Assembly: GCA_019637155.1 (NCBI GenBank)
Contig: JAHBWE010000006.1
Span: forward strand, 124,001-188,000
Direction of reading: 5' to 3'
Source of the DNA: Labilithrix sp.
GTDB lineage: Bacteria > Myxococcota_A > Polyangia > Polyangiales > Polyangiaceae
DNA length: 64,000 bases
The notes below the pieces were generated by a model, which saw only the letters and a program-made list of their open reading frames with translations, made no database searches and had not been told where the DNA came from. Both the position numbers and the translations under genes were made by a program. Below are positions 34,113 through 42,306 of this stretch, piece by piece (within the stretch, counting starts at the first letter, position 1; each line of letters opens with the position of its first letter).

Positions 34113-35926
34113 TTCGCCGTCCACTTGCCGGCGCCGTCGCGCGAGACGCGAAGGAGGAGTCCCTCCTGCCCGGCGATGAGGACGCCGCCGCGCCCGTCCG
34201 CCACCGCCGCGGTGGTCCGCGTGCTCGTGCCGGTGCTCGGCTTCTGCCGCTTCCAGGTCACGCCGTCGTCGGTCGAGATGCGCACGGCGTGCTGCGTGAA
34301 GAAGAGCTCCCAGCGGGCGACGAGCACGAGGTAGTTGCCGGCCGCGACGACGGCGATGAACTCCTCGCTCTCCTCGCGCTCCTCGCCCTCGGGGAGCTCG
34401 GCGTGGTCGAGCGCCGAGGCCGGCACGAGCGACCACGTGCCGCCGCGCGGCTTTCGCCAGACCGGCCGCGCGATCACCATCTTCTGTCCCGCCATCTTGC
34501 GGTCGCCGGCCGCGACGAGGGTCCCCTTGTCCGTCAGCGCGAGGGACCGGATGTCGTGGCCTGGTGCGTGCTCGACGACCATCTTCTTCCCGTCCCAGCG
34601 CGCGACGCCGGTGCCGAGCGCGTAGAGCACGCCGCCCGCGACGACGAGGGTGGGGAGGAACCGGCCGTGCTCGAGCCAGGCGGGCTTCTTCTCCGTCCGG
34701 ACGCTCGCGGGCACGTCGACCCGCTTCCACTTGCCGTCGACCTCGCGCGCGACGCCGCCCTTGCTCGCCGCCCAGAGCGCGCCCTCGAAACGAACGACGC
34801 ACCAGACGCGGTGCCCGCTCCCGAGCGCGGTCGCGAGCCCGGGCGCCTTGCGCTCCTTCCAGCTCTTGCCTTCGTCGGTCGACGCGTAGAGCTTCCCCTC
34901 CTCGCCGCCGGCGAGCCAGGTGCCGTCGGCTTCGACGAGGACGCCCTGGAGCCACGACTTCGGCGACGCGATCCACGTCATCGCGCGCGTCTTCATGTCG
35001 GTCGTCGCGAGGCGCTGCGTCTTTCCCTCCTCCCCGGCGAACGCGACGACGCCGCGCGGCGTGACGACGACGTCCTCCGCGCCGTTCACCTTCCGGTTCA
35101 GCGCGAAGAGCGTGTGGAGCGCGAGCTTGCCGGTCGGTCCCGTCGTCGCGGCGGCGGTCTGCTCGAGCACCAGCCGCGCCCGCGCGCCCGCCTTCTTCTC
35201 CGCCGCTCTCAACGCGCGGAGATCGTCCTTCGTCGCGATGCGGAGCTCGAGCTTCTTCGCCGCGCCGCGCTCGAGCAGCTTCCGGAGCGGCGCGATGTTC
35301 TCCGGCAAGAGCGGCATCGTGAAGGTGCAGCGCTCGCCGTCCACGACGAAGGCGACGTTCGCGTCGTCGCCCTCGAGCTCGGTCGGGAGCCACGACGGGT
35401 GCTCCCAGTCGGAGAGGGTGCCCGTCGGCGCGAGGCGCTGCGCGAAGAACGAGGTGAGGCGGGCGACGAGCTTCTTCGTCGCGTCGCTCGTCTCGAAGGA
35501 GGCGTAGAGCGTGGGGGGACCGCGCTCGTCGCCCTTCGTCACGAGCTTGGCGCCGGCCTTGGTGAGGACCTTGGGGAGGTCGTCGCCGAAGCCGCCGCAG
35601 TAGCCGTGGTAGAGGACGAGCATGCGGTCGAGCGTCGTGCTCCGCGGCTCCGCGCCGGTGAGGCCCTCGTCGCCCCACACGAGGAACTTCCTCCACTCGT
35701 GACCGTGCTTCTTCCCGAACGCGCGCGCGGCGTTCGTCGGTCCGCCCGGCTCCACGCCGGTCTCGTCGGACCGCTTGTCCTGCTCCTTCGCGTGCGCCTT
35801 GAAGAACTTCGTGAGCTCGGCGCGCATCGCCTCCGCCTTCGCCGGCGTCGCGAACTCGGCGACGAGGCGGTAGTCGGAGCTGTTGTTGCAGGAGTATGAG
35901 TCCCAGACGTAGACCTCGGTCGCCAT
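34109..35926 (-). CDS. Asp-box (BNR-like) propeller protein paired with radical SAM enzyme
   Basis: 605 residues, without a signal peptide. The N-terminus reads VYVWDSYSCNNSSDYR, followed by a helical domain of about 200 residues. The C-terminal about 330 residues repeat beta-propeller blades with Asp-boxes (STDEGKSW and STDDGVTW). Asp-boxes are structural, seen in sialidases and photosystem assembly factors, and do not imply enzyme activity. I do not recognise the N-terminal domain. ATGA overlap with the radical SAM gene suggests stoichiometric production. It could be a partner, chaperone or substrate of that enzyme. Confidence 0.72.
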   Translation of the reverse strand: MATEVYVWDSYSCNNSSDYRLVAEFATPAKAEAMRAELTKFFKAHAKEQDKRSDETGVEPGGPTNAARAFGKKHGHEWRKFLVWGDEGLTGAEPRSTTLDRMLVLYHGYCGGFGDDLPKVLTKAGAKLVTKGDERGPPTLYASFETSDATKKLVARLTSFFAQRLAPTGTLSDWEHPSWLPTELEGDDANVAFVVDGERCTFTMPLLPENIAPLRKLLERGAAKKLELRIATKDDLRALRAAEKKAGARARLVLEQTAAATTGPTGKLALHTLFALNRKVNGAEDVVVTPRGVVAFAGEEGKTQRLATTDMKTRAMTWIASPKSWLQGVLVEADGTWLAGGEEGKLYASTDEGKSWKERKAPGLATALGSGHRVWCVVRFEGALWAASKGGVAREVDGKWKRVDVPASVRTEKKPAWLEHGRFLPTLVVAGGVLYALGTGVARWDGKKMVVEHAPGHDIRSLALTDKGTLVAAGDRKMAGQKMVIARPVWRKPRGGTWSLVPASALDHAELPEGEEREESEEFIAVVAAGNYLVLVARWELFFTQHAVRISTDDGVTWKRQKPSTGTSTRTTAAVADGRGGVLIAGQEGLLLRVSRDGAGKWTAK

Positions 35927-35938
35927 GTGCGGCCGATT

Positions 35939-36892
35939 CTACTTCGCGTCGTCGACGCCGAGGCGATCCATCACGACGTAGAGCGGGCGCCCGCGGCCCT
36001 CGTCGAGCGCGCGCCAGAGGTACTCGCCGAGGAGGCCCGTCGCGACGAGCGGCGTTCCGATGCAGAGAAAGAGCGCGGAGACGCCGCCGGTGATCGCGGC
36101 CGCGAGCGCGAGCTTCGGGTCGATCACCGCGAGCGCGATCGCGACCGCGACGCCGGCGAGGCCGAGCCCCGAGGCGGCGATCCCGCCGAGCAGGAGCGCG
36201 CGGAGCGGGCGGCTCGAGAAGCCGACGAACGTGTCGAGGGCGAGCTTCACCTTCTTCGCGAAGGTCCACTTCGACTTGCCGAACTTGCGCGTCCTCGGCT
36301 CGTACTCGAGGCGGCCCTGCTTGAAGCCGGCCCAGAGGAGGAGGCCGATGATGTTGCGGTTCCGCTCCGGGAAGCGGCGGACCGCGTCGAGGACGCGGCG
36401 ATCGGCGATGAAGAGGCCGCCGCCGATCTCGTCCTGCCCCGGCTTCATGTCCGCGAGCCAGCCGAAGACGCGGTGGTACAGCTTCGAGCCGAGGCGGTTC
36501 AGCCCCTTGAGGTCGCGCCGCTTCCGGATCCCCCACACGAGGTGATGGCCCTCGCGCCACATCGCGAGCAGCGCCGGGAACGACTCGGGCGGCTCCTCGA
36601 GGTCGGCCATCGTGACGATCGCCACGTCGCCGCGCGCGTGCTCGAGCCCGGCCGAGATCGCGACGTGGGAGCCGAAGTTGCGCGCGAAGCGGAGGCACTT
36701 GAAGCGCGCGTCCGCGTCGTGGAGCTTCCGCGCCTCCTCGAACGACTCGTCCGTGCTCCCGTCGTCGACGAGGATCACCTCCCACTCGAGGTCCTCGCCG
36801 TCGAGCACCTTCGCGAGCTGTGGGCCGAGCGCGGCGAGCGAGCGCGCCTCGTTGAGGAACGGCACGACGACCGTGCAGCGCGTCTTCGCCAT
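35939..36892 (-). CDS. GT2 glycosyltransferase with C-terminal membrane helices (DPM1/GtrB-like)
   Basis: 317 residues from ATG 36892, which overlaps the previous stop by one base (ATGA-type TGATG). The GT-A domain begins with VVVPFLNEARSL, contains VDDGSTD and the metal site region MADLEEPPE, and the acceptor-site IGGGLFIADRRV. Two transmembrane helices follow (roughly 228-285). The family transfers a sugar from a nucleotide donor to polyprenyl phosphate, feeding GT-C enzymes such as those nearby. The sugar is unknown. Confidence 0.87.
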   Translation of the reverse strand: MAKTRCTVVVPFLNEARSLAALGPQLAKVLDGEDLEWEVILVDDGSTDESFEEARKLHDADARFKCLRFARNFGSHVAISAGLEHARGDVAIVTMADLEEPPESFPALLAMWREGHHLVWGIRKRRDLKGLNRLGSKLYHRVFGWLADMKPGQDEIGGGLFIADRRVLDAVRRFPERNRNIIGLLLWAGFKQGRLEYEPRTRKFGKSKWTFAKKVKLALDTFVGFSSRPLRALLLGGIAASGLGLAGVAVAIALAVIDPKLALAAAITGGVSALFLCIGTPLVATGLLGEYLWRALDEGRGRPLYVVMDRLGVDDAK

Positions 36893-37344
36893 CAGCCGTC
36901 TACGGCCCACTTGCGCGCGGCGTCCGGCAAGACGCGTCCCGGCACCCCGACGACGACGGAGTAGGGCGGGACCTCCGCGCCCTCCCGCACCACCGCCCCC
37001 GCCGCGATCACGCTGTGATGGCCGATTTTGGCGCCCATGAGGATAGTCGCGTTTGCACCGATATGAACGAAATCACCTATTTCGGTGGAGCGCCGGTCGA
37101 CCTCCGCGTGGCGGCGCTCGCTCACGCAGCGGGCGACCGTGCTGTGGGTGTAGATCTGCGCGCCGGCGGAGATGTCGCAGCCCTTGCCGATCGTGAGGCC
37201 GCCGCTGCCGTCGATCACGGTGAAGGGGCCGATCCACGTCCCCTCGCCGATCGCGGGCGCGCCGACGAAGAGCGCGTGCCGGTTCTTGGGGTTCGAAGGG
37301 AGGCCGTGCCAGGCGTCGAGGTCGCGGTCGTCCTTCTCGCTCAC
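36892..37344 (-). CDS. Left-handed beta-helix acyl/acetyltransferase
   Basis: 150 residues from GTG 37344, which overlaps the aminotransferase stop (GTGA). Hexapeptide repeats run through IGEGTWIGPFTVID, IGKGCDISAGAQIY and IGDFVHIGANATILMGAKIGHHSVIAAGAVV, ending in VVVGVPGRVL. A basic insertion (CVSERRHAEVDRRS) interrupts the helix and may form the active-site loop next to the catalytic His. It likely N- or O-acetylates the amino sugar made by the DegT aminotransferase, as WbpD does. Confidence 0.85.
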   Translation of the reverse strand: MSEKDDRDLDAWHGLPSNPKNRHALFVGAPAIGEGTWIGPFTVIDGSGGLTIGKGCDISAGAQIYTHSTVARCVSERRHAEVDRRSTEIGDFVHIGANATILMGAKIGHHSVIAAGAVVREGAEVPPYSVVVGVPGRVLPDAARKWAVDG

Positions 37345-38483
37345 GACGCCATCGTCTCTCGAACGCAGCGGACGACGTAGTCCTGCTCTTCGTCGGTCAT
37401 CGTCGCGTAGAGCGGGAGCGTCATGCTCTGGCGGTCGGCCTTCCACGCCATCGGGCAGTCCTCGATCTTGGTGCCGTACTTCGCGCGGTAGTAGCCGAGC
37501 GCGTGCACGGCGTGGGTGCCCTGCCGCGTGGCGATGCCCTTCGCTTGCAGCGCGAGCGCGATGCGGTCGCGGTCCTCGTGGCTCTTCTCCACGATCGCGA
37601 CGTACGACTGGAACGCGTGCTCGTAGCCCTCCGGCGTGCGCGGCAGCGTGAGGCCGGGGATCCCGGCGAGGAGCTCGTTGAACCGCTTCGCGCGCGCCTG
37701 CCGCGCGGAGAGGATCCACGGGAGCTTCTTCATCTGCTCGACGCCGATCGCGGCCTGGATGTCGGTCATCCGGTAGTTGAAGCCGAGCTCGTCGAACTCC
37801 GGCAGCGCGAAGCTGGCGCCGCCCTTCTCGTGGCGCGCGAGGTCCGACATCGACGCGCCGTGCGAGCGCAGCACCTCGAGCCGCGTCGCGATCGCCTCGT
37901 CGTCGGTCGTGATCATCCCGCCCTCGCCCGACGTGATCGCCTTGCGGGGGTGGAAGCTGAAGCAGCCGACCTTCCCGAAGCCGCCGACGTGCTTGCCGTG
38001 GTAGCGCGTGCCCGTCGCGCAGGCCCCGTCTTCGATGACGGGGATGTCGTGGCGCTTGGCGATCGCCAGGATCGCGTCCATGTCCGCCGCGAGGCCGAAC
38101 TCGTGGACCGGCATGATCGCCTTCGTCTTCGGCGTGATCTTCGCCTCGATCTTCGACACGTCGACGTCGAACGTGGAGAGATCGATGTCGACGAAGACCG
38201 GGGTCGCGCCGCAGTAGACGACGGCGTTCGCGGACGCGACGTACGTGAAGGCGGGGACGATGACCTCGTCGCCCGGCCCGACGCCGAGCGTGAGGAGGCC
38301 GAGGTGGAGCGCGGTCGTGCACGACGTCGTCGCCCTCGCGAAGCGCGTGCCGGCGTACGCCGCGAACAGCTCCTCGAACTCGCGGACCTTCGGCCCCTGG
38401 ACGACCCACCCGCCGAGGAGGCGCTCCGCGACGGCCTTGATCTCCTCTTCGCCGAGGACGGTCTTCGTGACGGGGATGTTCAT
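37341..38483 (-). CDS. DegT/DnrJ/EryC1/StrS-family PLP sugar aminotransferase
   Basis: 380 residues from ATG 38483; an in-frame GTG at 38489 overlapping the upstream stop is an alternative. Typical motifs are PVTKTVLGEEEIKAV, ATTSCTTALHLGL, PAFTYVASANAV and EDGACATG. The PLP-lysine segment FSFHPRKAITSGEGGMI and the FNYRMTDIQAAIG acceptor motif complete the match. These enzymes transaminate keto-sugar nucleotides using glutamate. It sits between an epimerase/dehydratase-like gene and the acetyltransferase, as expected for N-acetylated amino-sugar synthesis. Confidence 0.92.
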   Translation of the reverse strand: MNIPVTKTVLGEEEIKAVAERLLGGWVVQGPKVREFEELFAAYAGTRFARATTSCTTALHLGLLTLGVGPGDEVIVPAFTYVASANAVVYCGATPVFVDIDLSTFDVDVSKIEAKITPKTKAIMPVHEFGLAADMDAILAIAKRHDIPVIEDGACATGTRYHGKHVGGFGKVGCFSFHPRKAITSGEGGMITTDDEAIATRLEVLRSHGASMSDLARHEKGGASFALPEFDELGFNYRMTDIQAAIGVEQMKKLPWILSARQARAKRFNELLAGIPGLTLPRTPEGYEHAFQSYVAIVEKSHEDRDRIALALQAKGIATRQGTHAVHALGYYRAKYGTKIEDCPMAWKADRQSMTLPLYATMTDEEQDYVVRCVRETMAS

Positions 38484-38485
38484 GC

Positions 38486-39451
38486 TCACGACGGCGTCCG
38501 CGAGAGCTCCGCCGCGCGCCACTCGATCAGGTTCTTCAGCCCTTCGCGGAGCGGCACCGTCGCCTCGAAGCCGAGGGCCTCCTTGCTGCGCGTGGGATCG
38601 CCGAGGCGATCGGTGACGAACTGCTGCGCGGCGGGGCGATACTCGACCTCGGTCTTCGAGCCGGTGAGCTCGCGCAGGAGCTCGACGAGCTCGCGGATCG
38701 ACGTCTTCTTCCCGGTGCAGATGTTGATCGCCTCGTCGGTCGCCTTGCTCTGCATCGCGAGCAGGTTCGCGCGCGCGACGTCGCCGACGTAGATGAAGTC
38801 GTAGGCCTGGCTCCCGTCGCCGTAGACGACGGGGCGCTCGCCGGCGTCGATCTTGTCGAGCACCTTCATGATGACGCTGACGTACGCGCCGCTGTAGTCC
38901 TGCCGCGGTCCGTAGATGTTGAAGTACCGCAGCGCGACGTAGTTGAGCCCGTGCTGCTCGGCGTAGGAGCGGAGCAGCTGCTCGCCGGCGATCTTCGTCG
39001 CGCCGTAGAACGTGCGGTTGTTGAGCGGGTGGTCCTCGCCCATCATCGTCGAGAGCGCGTTGCCGTAGACGGAGGCGGACGACGAGAAGACGAGGCGCGG
39101 CACCTTCGCGAGCTGGCACGCGTCCATCACGTTGAACATGCCGACGACGTTGGTCTGGAGGCCGGCGCGCGGATCGTCGACGCACTGGAGGAGCCAGCTC
39201 GCGGCGAGGTGATAGACGCCCTCCGCGCCGTCGATGACCTTCACGACCGCGTCGCGATCGAGGATGTCGCCTTCGACGATCTTCACGCGGCCGCTCTTCT
39301 CCGCCGCGGCGAGGTTCTGGCGCGTGCCGCGCGTGAAGTTGTCGAAGACGACGACCTCCTTCGCGCCGCCCTCGATCATCTGCTCGACGAGGTGCGAGCC
39401 GACGAAGCCTGCACCTCCGATGAGCACTTGCTTACCAAGGTCGAGCTTCAT
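38486..39451 (-). CDS. NAD-dependent sugar-nucleotide epimerase (extended SDR)
   Basis: 321 residues from ATG 39451; ten further residues upstream are possible but start at a weaker site. Rossmann motif IGGAGFVGSHLVEQ, active-site serines SSSASVYGN, the YGATK catalytic pair and RYFNIYGPRQ are all present. It resembles UDP-glucose/UDP-GlcNAc 4-epimerases and WbpP-like enzymes; substrate specificity cannot be decided by eye. It heads the six-gene minus-strand operon, with only 2 bp to the aminotransferase start. Confidence 0.88.
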   Translation of the reverse strand: MKLDLGKQVLIGGAGFVGSHLVEQMIEGGAKEVVVFDNFTRGTRQNLAAAEKSGRVKIVEGDILDRDAVVKVIDGAEGVYHLAASWLLQCVDDPRAGLQTNVVGMFNVMDACQLAKVPRLVFSSSASVYGNALSTMMGEDHPLNNRTFYGATKIAGEQLLRSYAEQHGLNYVALRYFNIYGPRQDYSGAYVSVIMKVLDKIDAGERPVVYGDGSQAYDFIYVGDVARANLLAMQSKATDEAINICTGKKTSIRELVELLRELTGSKTEVEYRPAAQQFVTDRLGDPTRSKEALGFEATVPLREGLKNLIEWRAAELSRTPS

Positions 39452-39550
39452 TGCCGCGGTCTCTCTTTCGGGCGTACGCACGTACGCACCGGCGTCTTCT
39501 AGCGCGGCGGCCTCCGCCTCTCAAGGGAAAGCGCGGTAGGATCCCGCGCC

Positions 39551-40753
39551 GTGTCGGAGCTTCAAGACGTCGCCGTCGTCGGCGGCGGGATCGTCGGAAT
39601 GGCCTCGGCGTGCGAGCTCCTCGCGACGCCGTCACGCAAGGTGGTCGTGCTCGAGGCGGAGGCGACGCTCGGCGAGCACCAGACCGGCCGCAACAGCGGC
39701 GTGATCCACTCCGGCGCGTACTACAAGCCGGGCTCGCTGAAGGCCACGCTCTGCCGCGAGGGCCGCGAGGCGATGTACACCTTCTGCGCGGAGCGCGGCA
39801 TCACCCACGAGCGCTGCGGCAAAGTCATCGTCGCCACGCGCCCGGAGGAGGTTCCCGCCCTCCGCCGCATCGAGGAGCGCGCGCGCGCGAACGGCCTCGC
39901 TCCCGTGCGCTCGAGCGCGAGCGAGGTCCGCGAGCACGAGCCGCACGTGCGATGCGTGGAGGGGCTCTTCATCGAGGAGACCGGGATCGTGCGCTACGCC
40001 GACGTGCTCCGCTCGATGGCCGACCTCGTCCGCGAGCGCGGCGGCGAGGTGCGCACCGGCGCGCGCGTCACCGCGATTCATCGCGACGGGACGAGCTTCG
40101 TCGTGACCACCACCGCGGGCGAGGTCCGGGCGAAGAACCTGCTGAACTGCGCGGGCCTCCAGTCGGATCGCGTCGCGCGCCTCGCGGGGGCGGAGGTCGA
40201 CCTCCGGATCATCCCGTTCCGCGGCGAGTACTACGACCTCGTCCCCGCGCGGCGCGGGCTCTGCAAGAACCTGATCTACCCGGTGCCCGATCCGTCGTTC
40301 CCGTTCCTCGGCGTCCACCTCACGCGCGCGCCGGACGGCTCGGTCGAGGCGGGACCGAACGCGGTGCTCGCCTTCAAGCGCGAGGGCTATCGCTTCGGCG
40401 ACGTGTCGTTCGACGACGTCGTCGAGTACCTCGAGTTCTCCGGCTTCTGGAAGCTCGTGACGCGTCACGCGCGCACCGGCGTCTACGAGGTGTATCGATC
40501 GCTCTCGAAGGCGGCGTTCGTCCGCTCGGTGCAGGCGCTCGTCCCGGAGGTCCGCGCCGAGGACCTCGTCGTCGGACGCGCCGGCGTGCGCGCGCAGGCG
40601 GTCGAGCCGGACGGCAGCCTCGTCGACGACTTCCGCATCGTGGCGGGCCCCGCGATGCTCCACGTCCTCAACGCGCCGTCCCCCGCCGCGACCGCCTCGC
40701 TCGCGATCGCGAAGCACATCGTGAACGAGGCCGACCGAGTCTTCCGTGCGTAG
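39551..40753 (+). CDS. lhgO: L-2-hydroxyglutarate oxidase
   Basis: 400 residues from GTG 39551. The FAD Rossmann motif is VVGGGIVGMASACELL. LhgO signatures are HQTGRNSGVIHSGAYYKPGS, FRGEYYDL, FPFLGVHLTR and GVRAQAV. The enzyme oxidises L-2-hydroxyglutarate to 2-oxoglutarate, a metabolite-repair step feeding electrons to the quinone pool. The gene overlaps the following GST-like gene by 8 bp and is divergent from the sugar operon. Confidence 0.9.
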   Translation: MSELQDVAVVGGGIVGMASACELLATPSRKVVVLEAEATLGEHQTGRNSGVIHSGAYYKPGSLKATLCREGREAMYTFCAERGITHERCGKVIVATRPEEVPALRRIEERARANGLAPVRSSASEVREHEPHVRCVEGLFIEETGIVRYADVLRSMADLVRERGGEVRTGARVTAIHRDGTSFVVTTTAGEVRAKNLLNCAGLQSDRVARLAGAEVDLRIIPFRGEYYDLVPARRGLCKNLIYPVPDPSFPFLGVHLTRAPDGSVEAGPNAVLAFKREGYRFGDVSFDDVVEYLEFSGFWKLVTRHARTGVYEVYRSLSKAAFVRSVQALVPEVRAEDLVVGRAGVRAQAVEPDGSLVDDFRIVAGPAMLHVLNAPSPAATASLAIAKHIVNEADRVFRA

Positions 40754-41486
40754 CCGCCTCGTCCTCGTCGGGGAGGGCTTCTCGCCGTGGACGGAGAAGG
40801 CGCGCTGGGCGCTCGACCATCAACGGCTCTCCTATCGCTACGAGGAGTACACGCCGCTGGTCGGCGAGCCCTGGTTGCGGGTCCGCGCGCGGCGCGTTCG
40901 GGGACCGATCAGCGTGCCGTACCTCCTGGGCTCGGGCGGGCTCTCGATCGGAGACTCGTTCGCGATCGCGCGGGAGGCGGACCGGATCGGCGACGGGGCG
41001 CCCCTCGTGCCGGCGGACCTCCTCGACGCGATCGCGATATGGAACGAGCGGAGCGAGCGGCTCATGCGCGCCGGTCGCGCGCAGATCCTCGCGCGGACCG
41101 AGCAGAGCAGAGAGGTGCAAATGGAGAGCCTGCCGGGGCATCTCCCGCGTGCGCTTCGCGGCGTCCTCGCGCCGTCGGTTCGGCTCGGCACCGCCTACCT
41201 GCGGAAGAAGTACGCCGTCCGTCCCGTCCCCGACGAAGAGCTCGAGGTGGACCTCGCCGCGATCCGCGCCGCGATCGCCGGCCGAGAGGCGCAGTCGCTC
41301 CTCGACCGCTTCACGCTCGCCGACGTCGCGATCGCGACCGCGCTGCAGGCCGTGCGCCCGCACCGCTCGATGCCCCGCGGCCTCCTCCCGGCGCAACGCG
41401 AAGCATGGGCGCGCCCGGCCCTCGCCGCTCGATGGGAAGACGTCCTCGCCTGGCGCGACGCGATGATCGCTCGCCATGGAGCGTAG
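40746..41486 (+). CDS. Glutathione S-transferase-fold protein
   Basis: 246 residues from GTG 40746, overlapping lhgO by 8 bp. The N-terminal thioredoxin-like domain has GFSPWTEKARWALD at the active-site loop (no redox cysteine) and SVPYLL with the conserved cis-proline. GLSIGDSFAI supplies the gamma-glutamyl site. The C-terminal helical domain contains DRFTLADVAIATAL, the usual GST N-capping motif. It is probably a glutathione-dependent transferase or a fold relative; coupling with LhgO is unexplained. Confidence 0.78.
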   Translation: MRSRLVLVGEGFSPWTEKARWALDHQRLSYRYEEYTPLVGEPWLRVRARRVRGPISVPYLLGSGGLSIGDSFAIAREADRIGDGAPLVPADLLDAIAIWNERSERLMRAGRAQILARTEQSREVQMESLPGHLPRALRGVLAPSVRLGTAYLRKKYAVRPVPDEELEVDLAAIRAAIAGREAQSLLDRFTLADVAIATALQAVRPHRSMPRGLLPAQREAWARPALAARWEDVLAWRDAMIARHGA

Positions 41487-41511
41487 CGAAGTCAGCGCAG
41501 CGCCGGCGAGC

Positions 41512-42240
41512 TCATCGGAGGCGCGCGCTGAGCGCGACCCACGGGGTCGGCGTCTCGAGCTTCCACCTCGCCGACGTGAGGCCCTGCGGGACGTAGCCGT
41601 AGGCGAGGCCGAGGGAGAGGCCGTTCTCTCCTTCGACCCCGAGGTAGACGAAGTCCGTTCCGATCAACGACAGCGCTCCCTTCGCCGTCGCGGCGGCGAG
41701 CGCGAAGCGGAAGTCGTTCACGTCGAGCGGAGGCGAGAGCGGCGCGGTCGAGGTGCCGGTCGCGATCGCGCCGTCGCCGTCCCCGTCGAAGCCCTGCGTC
41801 AGCTCCAGCGCGCGGACGACGTACGTCGCGGGCGCGTCGAGGCTCACGTTCACGATCGACTCGGCCGGATCGTTCGTCCTTCGCCAGACGGACAGCGCCG
41901 GCGTGCCGCCGTCCGTCCCCGCGAGCGCCTTCCACCCCGCGCCCGCGGGCGCGCCCGTCGGGCCGGAGGTCCCGATCACGACGACGATCGTGCTCTCGAA
42001 GGACGTCGGGCCGTCGAACGCGAGCGTCGTCTGGCTCGCGCTCCCGGTCGTCGCCGCCTGCTGGAGGACGCCGCTCGCCGTCGACGACGAGCTCACCGTG
42101 CCCGTGTCCGCGCCGCTCCCCGAGCTCGAGCCGGACCCCGCATCGACCGCCCCACCCGCCAGGTCGGCCTCGAAGTCACCGCACGCAGCAGCCCCCGCGA
42201 GCGCGACGAGGACGATGACGAGCCAGCGCACGTTCGCCAT
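41512..42240 (-). CDS. Lipoprotein of unknown function, Ser/Gly-rich linker
   Basis: 242 residues with lipobox AGAAAC and a Ser/Gly/Thr linker (GSGSSSGSGADTG). The rest is beta-rich with no cysteines (STIVVVIGTSGPTG, YVVRALELTQGFDGDGDG). No family recognised. It is convergent with the GST-like gene (25 bp apart) and divergent from the TPR regulator. Confidence 0.62.
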   Translation of the reverse strand: MANVRWLVIVLVALAGAAACGDFEADLAGGAVDAGSGSSSGSGADTGTVSSSSTASGVLQQAATTGSASQTTLAFDGPTSFESTIVVVIGTSGPTGAPAGAGWKALAGTDGGTPALSVWRRTNDPAESIVNVSLDAPATYVVRALELTQGFDGDGDGAIATGTSTAPLSPPLDVNDFRFALAAATAKGALSLIGTDFVYLGVEGENGLSLGLAYGYVPQGLTSARWKLETPTPWVALSARLR

Positions 42241-42306
42241 CGTAGCCGCCCCTTCGGGCGTCCGTTGCCATGTGTCGACGAGACGCGCGACGATCCTTCA
42301 TGAAAG

